Positions 25,470 through 32,200 of a DNA stretch of 64,000 nucleotides are shown here, in pieces. A model generated the notes under the pieces. The model searched no databases and was not told the origin of the DNA. It worked only from the letters and a program-made list of their open reading frames with translations. A program made the translations under genes and the position numbers. The first letter of the stretch is position 1, and each line of letters begins with the position of its first letter. The DNA is from Saprospira grandis DSM 2844. Lineage in GTDB: Bacteria; Bacteroidota; Bacteroidia; Chitinophagales; Saprospiraceae. The stretch is from positions 2,274,727-2,338,726 of the forward strand of contig NZ_JH719942.1 in NCBI RefSeq assembly GCF_000275825.1, given 5' to 3'.

Positions 25470-25613
25470 GGGGCTGCCCCGCCCTGCGGGCGGGTCGGGC
25501 TGTGCCGTAGCTCGCAGGTCTGCTCGGCCCATCGGCGCAAGCGCCTCGGTCTGGCCCTTCGGGCCACTACTATCCATCCCTCAGCCTGCGGCGGCTTTGC
25601 CGCCTGCAAAACC
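25470..25613 (+). repeat. GC-rich structured intergenic repeat
   Basis: Best example of the four-hairpin form: CCCGCCC-TGC-GGGCGGG, GGCGC-AA-GCGCC, GGCCC-TTC-GGGCC and GGCGG-CTTTG-CCGCC, separated by GGTCGGGCTGTG, AGCTCGCAGGTCTGCTCGGC, CGGTCT and CCATCCCTCAGCC. Confidence 0.9.
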
Positions 25614-25810
25614 CATAAAGCGGTATTCGTCGCTTCGCTCCTCATGCGTTAATATATCCCCGCCCACCCACCCCTTTATGGGATTCCTTAAGGAATCCCT
25701 TGGCTGGCTGGGCCCTTTTGTTGCCCTCCCTCCTCAAAAATAGCAGCAAAACACTCCCTTTGCCCAGTTCCGAAAACAAGCAATAAGCTTAAAGGGCTGC
25801 ATGAGGTATA
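25614..25810. other. Non-coding stretch after the lipid A operon
   Basis: No reliable gene. It contains a palindrome GGGATTCCTTAAGGAATCCC (25680-25699) and short C-rich runs. Nothing else could be identified. Confidence 0.4.
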
Positions 25811-26015
25811 CATTTTTCCAGCGAATGCTCCAATGCAGTTGCAATGCCTATATCTTTTTGCAGCGAATGGGCTGAGGGATTCTAAAAGAGCATTTTTTTT
25901 CCAGCAAATGGTCCGATGCAGTTGTAATGCCTATATATTTTTGCAGCAAATGGGCTGAGGGATCCTAAAAGAGCATTTTTTTTTCAGCAAATGCGCTGGG
26001 GGGGCTTAAAAATAG
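25811..26015. repeat. About 82-bp direct repeat, 2.4 copies
   Basis: Copy 1 25811-25890, copy 2 25891-25973 and a partial third copy from 25974. Each starts CATTTTT..CAGC(G/A)AATG and holds ATGCAGTTG(C/T)AATGCCTATAT, TTTTTGCAGC and GGGCTGAGGGAT. Confidence 0.9.
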
Positions 26016-26141
26016 CCGTTCTGCTTTATGGCCTATCTCCCTACAACAATTCTCTTAGCTGTCCTCAGTAGGGAAATAAGCCAATTGCCTTATTTTCTCC
26101 CTTTTTGCTTTGGCCCAAGCTCCTTTGCCCGGGCGGTCCTT

Positions 26142-26276
26142 GGCCCAGCGCTGCGGAGTGGGTGCGGCGCAGCCGCAGACCCAGCTGCCTTCGGCAGCGC
26201 AGGGCCGAGCGAATAGCGAGCCCCGCAGCATAGCGGCGGCCAAGCTAGGCTTTGCCTAGCTTGGCCGCGGGCCCCA
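26142..26276 (-). repeat. GC-rich structured intergenic repeat
   Basis: Subtype GGCCCAGCGCTGCGG to CCGCGGGCCCC. Hairpins GCGGC-GCA-GCCGC, GCTGCC-TTC-GGCAGC, CCGC-AGCATA-GCGG and the long GGCCAAGCTAGGC-TTT-GCCTAGCTTGGCC. Lies upstream of htrA. Confidence 0.88.
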
Positions 26277-26396
26277 AAATAAAACCCTAAAAAAATTAAA
26301 AAGACGTTAAGTTGGGAGGAAAGAGCAACCCCTAAAAAAAACGGGCCGTTTAATAGGGCGTTGAAAAGAATTGAAAAACGAGAAAAACAACTAGCT

Positions 26397-27569
26397 ATGA
26401 AGCCCAATCTTTCGCATTTATTTTCTGGTTTGGCGGGTGGACTATTGGTCCTTGGCGCCAGTTATCTCTTACCGGCCAGATCCTCGGTTCAGGCTGTAGA
26501 AATTAAGACCGAAACGGTGGCCCAGTTGCCCAAAGAAGGCCCCAAAGAACAGCTTCCGAAGGCCCAAGAAGAGCTGGGGCAATTGGCCCATAATATGGGG
26601 GGCGCTCGGGCGCCTATTGATTTTTCTGCAGCAGCCGAAAAGGTCATGCCGGCGGTGGTCAATGTCACTTCTATTAGTCGATTTAAGCCTCGTTCTCGGA
26701 GAGAGGAGGTCTATATGGAGCTTTTTGGTCAGCCTCGGGATAATCAATCGACGGGTTCGGGGGTAATTATTGGTAAGCAGGGCTATATTGTCACGAATAA
26801 TCATGTGATTGAGGGGGCCACAGAAATAGAAGTGACCCTTTATGATAAGCGAAAATATAAGGCGGAATTAGTGGGGACCGATCCATCTACTGATTTGGCG
26901 GTGCTAAAAATCAAGGCGTCCAATTTGCCTAGTGTAGAGCTCTCTAACTCTGATGAGACCAAAATTGGGGAGTGGGTATTGGCTGTGGGCAATCCCTTTG
27001 ATTTGAATTTTACGGTAACGGCGGGTATTGTTTCGGCCAAGGGCAGAAATATCAACATTTTGGGCAATCGCAAAGCGAGCATCGAGTCATTTATACAGAC
27101 CGATGCGGCGGTAAATCCTGGAAACAGCGGTGGTGCTTTGGTTAATGCTAAAGGAGAGTTGGTGGGCATCAATACGGCCATTGCTACGCCTACGGGGACC
27201 TATGCGGGTTATTCATTTGCTGTGCCCATCAATCTAGTGAAAAAAGTGGTGGGTGATTTGATGGAGTATGGAGAGGTGCACCGCGCTTATTTGGGCGTGA
27301 TGATTATGGATGTGGACAGTGATTTTGCCAAGCAAGAGGGCCTGTTTGTGAGTCAGGGCGTTTTTGTTTCTGAGCTAATTGATGGGGGAGCGGCCAAGGA
27401 TGCTGGCATTAAAAAGGGAGATGTCATTGTGGGCATCAATGAGCAAAACGTTCGTTCGGTTAATGAGTTGCAAGAGAAAGTGGGCAGCCGTGACCCCGGC
27501 GACACCGTTCGAGTGAAGGTAAAAAGAGGCAAAAAAGAGTTGGTCCTCAATATGAAATTGAAAGAATAG
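26397..27569 (+). CDS. htrA: Periplasmic serine protease/chaperone of the DegP/HtrA family
   Basis: With the ATG at 26397 the protein has 390 residues and a hydrophobic N-terminal signal or anchor (about 8-25). An upstream in-frame ATG at 26361 adds a charged stretch and is less likely. The trypsin-like domain has the triad His136 (TNNHVIEG), Asp166 (STDLAVLKI) and Ser244 (NPGNSGGAL). One PDZ domain follows (about 285-390, HRAYLGVMI and KKGDVIVGINEQ). DegP usually has two PDZ domains, so this is closer to DegS/HhoA-type architecture. It degrades or refolds damaged envelope proteins. An IS3 element is inserted 14 bp after the stop. Confidence 0.94.
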   Translation: MKPNLSHLFSGLAGGLLVLGASYLLPARSSVQAVEIKTETVAQLPKEGPKEQLPKAQEELGQLAHNMGGARAPIDFSAAAEKVMPAVVNVTSISRFKPRSRREEVYMELFGQPRDNQSTGSGVIIGKQGYIVTNNHVIEGATEIEVTLYDKRKYKAELVGTDPSTDLAVLKIKASNLPSVELSNSDETKIGEWVLAVGNPFDLNFTVTAGIVSAKGRNINILGNRKASIESFIQTDAAVNPGNSGGALVNAKGELVGINTAIATPTGTYAGYSFAVPINLVKKVVGDLMEYGEVHRAYLGVMIMDVDSDFAKQEGLFVSQGVFVSELIDGGAAKDAGIKKGDVIVGINEQNVRSVNELQEKVGSRDPGDTVRVKVKRGKKELVLNMKLKE

Positions 27570-27713
27570 AGTAGGGGAGGGAGTGTCCCGTCCTGAAAAA
27601 CTGATACAGAATTTAAAGCAATAAAATTCTGATTAAATACGGGTAAAAAGTTATTCTGGAAGATTTTGACCTCCTTCAAAAAGGTCAAAAAATCTTACGG
27701 AAATAACTTGTTG

Positions 27714-28577
27714 TCAATTTAACAACTCTGGCTTAAGATGATCTTGGGCTAGAGTTGTTTTCTTTTTATAGCTCTTATATTCGAGCTCTTGTTGTTGGTG
27801 CATTTCAGCAGGCGGCATAAATTGACAAGACCAATGTGGTCGCGCTTGGTTGTAAATATCAATACTTTGAGCCACTATTTTCTTCATCGCATCTAGCCCT
27901 AAATGGAAAAAATCTGCAATAAACTCTTGCTTTAATATTCCATTTATTCGCTCTGCTACGGCATTTGCATAAGGATCGTAAGACTCTGTCATAGAACAAC
28001 TTATGCCTAGTTTTTTGAGCAGTTGCTGATAATCATTTGAGCAGTATTGAATGCCCCGGTCAGAATGATGAATCAGCTCTTCATTAGGATATTGACGACG
28101 CTTTGCAGCCTGTTTCAAGGCTCGAATAGAGCCAATGCTGCTTAAGCTGTTAGAGACATCATAACCCATTATTTGCTTAGAATAAGCGTCTGTGACCAAG
28201 GCTAAATACATCGGATTTTCTCTCGTTCCAATGTAAGTAATATCTGAAACCCAGACTTGCTCTGGTCGATAAATTTTCAAATCAGCTATTTTGTTCTTAT
28301 GTTTTCTGTAGTGGTGGAAGGAATTTGTCGTTGTATGATAGTTCTTTCGAGGTCGAACCAGCAGATTATTGGCCCGCAAAATAGTAAAAAATTTATCTCG
28401 GCCTACTCCTAGAGCCTTCAACTCAGCTTGAAGTAAATGATACAATTTGCGGCCGCCTAAGCGAGGCATTTTGTTCCGTACTTCTTGAACTAAGGCAACT
28501 ACTTTTTCTGCCAAACCCTGATTAGATCTAACTTTTGCCTTCGATCTATAATACTTTTGACGATTTATCCCGACCAA
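27714..28577 (-). CDS. IS3 transposase OrfB (DDE integrase core)
   Basis: About 287 residues from a TTG at 28577. The same frame is open further upstream into the orfA end and reads EEKISLSSLCRLVGINRQKY, a normal OrfB beginning, but without ATG. The rve core has Asp in WVSDITYIG, Asp in LIHHSDRGIQYCS and Glu in NAVAERINGILKQEF, with about 35 residues between the second Asp and Glu as in retroviral integrases. It is probably made as an OrfAB fusion by -1 frameshifting on the A6 run at 28601-28606. Confidence 0.93.
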   Translation of the reverse strand: MVGINRQKYYRSKAKVRSNQGLAEKVVALVQEVRNKMPRLGGRKLYHLLQAELKALGVGRDKFFTILRANNLLVRPRKNYHTTTNSFHHYRKHKNKIADLKIYRPEQVWVSDITYIGTRENPMYLALVTDAYSKQIMGYDVSNSLSSIGSIRALKQAAKRRQYPNEELIHHSDRGIQYCSNDYQQLLKKLGISCSMTESYDPYANAVAERINGILKQEFIADFFHLGLDAMKKIVAQSIDIYNQARPHWSCQFMPPAEMHQQQELEYKSYKKKTTLAQDHLKPELLN

Positions 28578-28597
28578 TCGACATAAGCTACTTAAGC

Positions 28598-29020
28598 TTA
28601 TTTTTTCTTCTTTTTGGAATTTATCAACTGTTCGGGTAAAGACTTTTTTCTGATTGGAATTTCAAATTCTTCTTCCGCTATATCTATCATCATATCAAAA
28701 AACAAGGCCTTCTTATCTGCCTGATTTAGCTCCTTTTCCAAGCGACGATTTTTCTTCTCTAAAAGCTTCAATTGCTGACGCAACGCCATCAATTCTTGTT
28801 CTGGACTCTTCTTCATACTTCTTAATTTATAGCTTTTATCATATTGGCCATGTTTCTCGATCCATGTCCGAATTGTTCTGTCTCCTTGTATCCCATACTT
28901 GCGTTGAGCGGCCTTTAAGCCAATCTCTCCATTTTCTACTTCCGACACAACTTGGAGCTTAAAAGCTAAGGTATAATCTTTTTGTGTCCGCTTAACATAC
29001 TGACCTTCTTTATTTTCCAT
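28598..29020 (-). CDS. IS3 transposase OrfA (helix-turn-helix)
   Basis: 140 residues. The N-terminal HTH_Tnp_1-type domain (YTLAFKLQVVSEVENGEIGL then AAQRKYGIQGDRTIRTWIEK) binds the element ends. A leucine-zipper-like coiled coil (ELMALRQQLKLLEKKNRRLE) for multimerisation follows. The frame ends in a lysine run (KKKKK) encoded by the A-rich slippery region, just where orfB becomes readable in the -1 frame. Confidence 0.92.
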   Translation of the reverse strand: MENKEGQYVKRTQKDYTLAFKLQVVSEVENGEIGLKAAQRKYGIQGDRTIRTWIEKHGQYDKSYKLRSMKKSPEQELMALRQQLKLLEKKNRRLEKELNQADKKALFFDMMIDIAEEEFEIPIRKKSLPEQLINSKKKKK

Positions 29021-29072
29021 CTATCTTCTGATTTTGTTGTATCAGTATATCAGGACAAGACAGAGGAGAGAT

Positions 29073-29107
29073 AAAAAAAGCCCAGCGCATAGCGCTGGGC
29101 TTTTTTT
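29073..29107. terminator. Bidirectional terminator
   Basis: Perfect stem AAAAAAAGCCCAGCGC / GCGCTGGGCTTTTTTT with ATA in the loop. It serves the leftward nuclease gene ending at 29109. It probably also served htrA before the IS3 element separated them. Confidence 0.88.
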
Positions 29108-29108
29108 G

Positions 29109-31223
29109 TTAGGGGGTATGGCCCAATAGTTTTTCTATAAAGATTTGGTTTCGTAGTTGGGCTCTTTTTAGCACTGTAGAATACTTAATTACTTCAGTAT
29201 ATAAACTTGCAGGAGGTCTAGGATTGAACGGCCTGCTAGAAATAGGTTTAGCGGGTCGATATAGAAAATCAAAATGTGGATCTTCTAGAAAAGCACTATC
29301 ATGGTCTTGTACATCCCAAGGGTCTATTTGTTCACCAATTAGATAGCCATAAAAAGTAGTGAAATTAAACTCCTCTTTAGCTAGATTATGAATAAGTGCG
29401 GCATATCGGCTAATTTGATTGAGTTGTGTGGCTGGGTTGACATTAGGGTTTTTGAGTTCAATAATAATACATTTTCCTTCTTGGGGAAAGAGTAAAATAT
29501 CTGTACGTTTTTTATAGCGATCTTCTTGGACTGACTGTCGGTATCTTTGTTCGTCTTCGCTCAGTTCTTCTTTGAGCAATTTGACCCCATTGATTGTGAT
29601 ATTACCTAGTGTAAATTCTGATAGGCCAGAGAAGTAAATAAAATCTTCTTGTAGAATCCAAAGGTCACTGATTTCAGGCTGCTTAGAGCTTTGTTGGAAG
29701 AGCAAGTTGTGCAAAAGTTTTTCATCTATATTTCGCTCTTTAGTTGTTTGTACTTCTAGTTCTTTCTCAAGAATTTTAGCAAAGAGGTCAAGGACTAGTT
29801 TACGTCTGGCGACATATTGGCTAAGTGCTGCGCGGTTTTGCAGTGGTAATTGCTTTACTAGCGTTTTGGATAGTGTAGCTAGTTCTTCTTGATAAGAGGA
29901 AGAGCTAGGGTCTAATTTTTTAAGTTGATCGAGTTGTTTTTTTAGTAAAGCATCTGCCTTAGCTACTTTTCGGGCATCAAAAACATAACTTTTTTCTAGT
30001 ATTTTCTCTTCAGAATCTTGGAGTCGGAGGCCAGAGTTGGCAATAGTCTCTGAGCTCAATAAAAACATAGACTTTAGTTCCTCTAACCCTTGTTCGTGAG
30101 CTTTGTTAAGTTGTTCTATTTCTGGATAGTGGGCCTCTATCTCTTGGTTTATTTTATCTTCTAAATCAGAGAGAATAATTTCCTCCTGTTGAAACAAATC
30201 CTGTCTTTTTTCTAATTCTTCTAGGCTTTCTGGAATAGATAAAAGCCCTCGAGTATCAGAGTCTCTTAGGTCTAAGTAATCGGAAGAAAGTAGAAATAAA
30301 TAGCGTTGTCCTTGGATCGTTTCGGATTCCTTAAGATGTCTGAATTTAAGCTTTAAGCTATCAATTAACTCTGACTTGGAGGTGAGTTTGATTGCATTCT
30401 GACTTAGAATATCTTTGCCTACTTTGAACCCTTTTACATTGAAGGCTGCTAGCTTATCTAAGTTTTTCCAAATTCCATTTTTTAGTCCTTTAAATGGAAT
30501 TTCAAATTTAAATAGCTGGTCCTCTGTGGGAATATCTTCTGAACTAATTACTTTTTCTTGATAGACGGCATCATCTAAGTAGAAACAGATATGAATATTG
30601 GGAAGTTGCTCTTTTTGTGTACAGAAATAGTCGAGGTAGTGTAATATAATTTCTTTGACTAGTTCTTCTATAGTGAGCTTGTTATAAAAGGCCTGCTCTT
30701 TTTCATCTAGTAACTCTTGAAAGTGTATCGCACTATAGGTTCCTTTTGAGCTGATTACCTCTTTTTGGGGTAATTCTGCCAAAATAGCATGAGCATCTAG
30801 AAATGGTTTTGATTTAGACATTTCTAATTGCCGTCTATTTAATTGACCTGCAAGAAGGTATTGGCTGTCTATAAATACCTTATTGAAAAAATGAATATAC
30901 TGTATACGGCCAGACCCTTTATTTTTGGGGCCTTTTCGGTTGTCTTTATAGCGCTGAAAACGAAGGTAGTTTTCTTCTGTAAAGCCTTCGCCATTGTCGC
31001 TAAGCAACATAGATTCAAAAGTCTTTTCTTCTTCAATTAGGGAAGAAGTGTAGTATAGATTGAGTTTGATTTTAGCTGGAGCTTCCACATTTTGCTGTAA
31101 AACTTCAAATGCATTTGTGAGGGCCTCAAACAATGGCTGCAAAGCTCTGTTTGACTTTTTTAAGTCAGCTAAAACGCCAGGGTAGTAAAGATGTGCACTC
31201 CTAATGTATTGCTTTTGGGCCAT
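29109..31223 (-). CDS. GHKL ATPase fused to PD-(D/E)XK nuclease (MutL/MORC-like defence candidate)
   Basis: 704 residues. The N-terminus is a GHKL ATPase: N-box EALTN (33-37), G1 box LLSDNGEGF (73-81, DxGxG), G2 region GPKNKGSGR (98-106). The middle (about 320-510) is Glu/Lys/Leu-rich and likely coiled coil. The C-terminus has a PD-(D/E)XK nuclease pattern: RTDILLF (Asp575), IIIELKN (Glu589, Lys591) and QISRY (Gln603, Tyr607). Prokaryotic GHKL ATPases fused to restriction-type nucleases belong to the MutL/MORC-related conflict-system group, but I cannot name this family. It is more AT-rich than its neighbours and is bounded by terminators and an IS3 element, suggesting acquisition as a single-gene unit. 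A cytoplasmic DNA-targeting defence role is inferred. Confidence 0.78.
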   Translation of the reverse strand: MAQKQYIRSAHLYYPGVLADLKKSNRALQPLFEALTNAFEVLQQNVEAPAKIKLNLYYTSSLIEEEKTFESMLLSDNGEGFTEENYLRFQRYKDNRKGPKNKGSGRIQYIHFFNKVFIDSQYLLAGQLNRRQLEMSKSKPFLDAHAILAELPQKEVISSKGTYSAIHFQELLDEKEQAFYNKLTIEELVKEIILHYLDYFCTQKEQLPNIHICFYLDDAVYQEKVISSEDIPTEDQLFKFEIPFKGLKNGIWKNLDKLAAFNVKGFKVGKDILSQNAIKLTSKSELIDSLKLKFRHLKESETIQGQRYLFLLSSDYLDLRDSDTRGLLSIPESLEELEKRQDLFQQEEIILSDLEDKINQEIEAHYPEIEQLNKAHEQGLEELKSMFLLSSETIANSGLRLQDSEEKILEKSYVFDARKVAKADALLKKQLDQLKKLDPSSSSYQEELATLSKTLVKQLPLQNRAALSQYVARRKLVLDLFAKILEKELEVQTTKERNIDEKLLHNLLFQQSSKQPEISDLWILQEDFIYFSGLSEFTLGNITINGVKLLKEELSEDEQRYRQSVQEDRYKKRTDILLFPQEGKCIIIELKNPNVNPATQLNQISRYAALIHNLAKEEFNFTTFYGYLIGEQIDPWDVQDHDSAFLEDPHFDFLYRPAKPISSRPFNPRPPASLYTEVIKYSTVLKRAQLRNQIFIEKLLGHTP

Positions 31224-31254
31224 AATGATTAAGTTTTATTAACTCTTAGCTATA

Positions 31255-31262
31255 CAAATATA
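31255..31262 (-). promoter_or_regulatory. Putative -7 box of the GHKL-nuclease gene (TATATTTG)
   Basis: Minus-strand TATATTTG 32 bp before the start codon. The expected TTTG at -33 is not clear. Confidence 0.5.
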
Positions 31263-31308
31263 AGAATTCTTTAGTTTTGGAAGAATTTAAAGTCTGCTAT
31301 GTTAATAT

Positions 31309-31340
31309 AAAGGCCCTCTGTTCAACAGAGGGCCTTTAAG
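31309..31340 (-). terminator. Terminator of the helicase-exonuclease operon
   Basis: Stem AAAGGCCCTCTG-TTC-AACAGAGGGCCTTT downstream of the exonuclease gene. It separates that operon from the GHKL-nuclease gene. Confidence 0.8.
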
Positions 31341-31426
31341 CTAGCTAGCTGTTCATCCTTTAAAAAGGAGCCGTATTTATTCTGTGCTTTTAAGCTGATA
31401 CTCTTCTTGATCTAAGATGCTCTATC

Positions 31427-32173
31427 CTAGCCCTCAAAAGCTGCTCGTACAAACTTCTTAGTATTTTGGGCAAATTCGCCTCTAAGGACCCAATCGGCAT
31501 AGCCTTTATCGGCGCGGATGGGCTGGTCTCTTAGTTTGCCAAAGTTCCAGTAGAGCTCGCCTTCTTTGCGGTAGATTTTGCCCGCAAAATCAACACGTTC
31601 TTTACCTTCTTCTACAAAGAGAGCTTCTAATTCTTTAACCGTAATGGGAAGCTCATCATGTTTCTCCAATTGCTTTTCGAGGATGGTTTTGGTGGCCTCA
31701 ATATCGGCAATGGCATCATGGGCATCTAATAGCTCCTCGCCAGTATAGCGCTGATAGGTATGGCCCAATTTATGGCTATTGACATGGCGTTCTAGCTTGA
31801 TGACATCCACAAAATGGGTGTCGGGTGTAGGGTACTCCATACCTGCCCGAGCAAATTCCTCGGCTAGCATAGGAATATCAAAGTTATCGGAGTTGTAGCC
31901 CGCTAGGTCGCTATCTTTTAGCCAGCCATAGAAGGCCTTGGCCAGTTGGCGGAACTTAGGTGCATTAACTACATCCTTATCATAAATGCCATGTACGGCA
32001 GAAGCGCCTTCTGGAATAGGCATTTGGGGGTTGACCAAGCGGTTCTTAACTTCGGTGCGGCCATCTGGAAATAATTTGATGGCGCCAATTTGTACAATTC
32101 GATCATTAACAATGCTGGTGCCGGTGGTCTCTAGGTCAAAGAAGACCAAGGGGCGTTCTAGTTGCAATCCCAT
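31427..32173 (-). CDS. DEDDh 3'-5' exonuclease (DnaQ/PolC-epsilon type)
   Basis: 248 residues. Exo I motif FFDLETTGTS with Asp13 and Glu15. Exo II is in LAGYNSDNFDIPML, and Exo IIIe in LLDAHDAIADIEAT with the catalytic His and Asp. The C-terminal 70 residues extend past the nuclease fold and contain a short aromatic domain (KIYRKEGELYWNFGKLRDQP) seen in stand-alone Bacteroidota DnaQ-like proteins. It probably acts on single-stranded DNA or RNA 3' ends. The start lies 27 bp after the helicase stop on the same strand, indicating an operon. Confidence 0.9.
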   Translation of the reverse strand: MGLQLERPLVFFDLETTGTSIVNDRIVQIGAIKLFPDGRTEVKNRLVNPQMPIPEGASAVHGIYDKDVVNAPKFRQLAKAFYGWLKDSDLAGYNSDNFDIPMLAEEFARAGMEYPTPDTHFVDVIKLERHVNSHKLGHTYQRYTGEELLDAHDAIADIEATKTILEKQLEKHDELPITVKELEALFVEEGKERVDFAGKIYRKEGELYWNFGKLRDQPIRADKGYADWVLRGEFAQNTKKFVRAAFEG

Positions 32174-32200
32174 ATCTAGTTTTGTTTTGTCTGTTGTTAT

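Larger units (their letters stand above)
27584..29062 (-). mobile_element. IS3-family insertion sequence, complete (1479 bp)
   Basis: Inverted ends TGTCCCGTCCTGAAAAACTG (27584-27603) and, inward from the right end, TGTCTTGTCCTGATATACTG (29062-29043), continuing ATACA on both sides, 21 of 25 matching. A 3-bp target duplication GAG flanks the element (27581-27583 and 29063-29065). It carries the two overlapping-phase genes orfA and orfB typical of IS3 elements. Both ends, both frames and the duplication are intact, indicating a recent insertion. Confidence 0.93.

Noticed and set aside
25449..26396. Small genes between the lipid A operon and htrA
   Set aside because: The frames overlap GC repeats or the 82-bp tandem repeat, and none has a convincing protein pattern.
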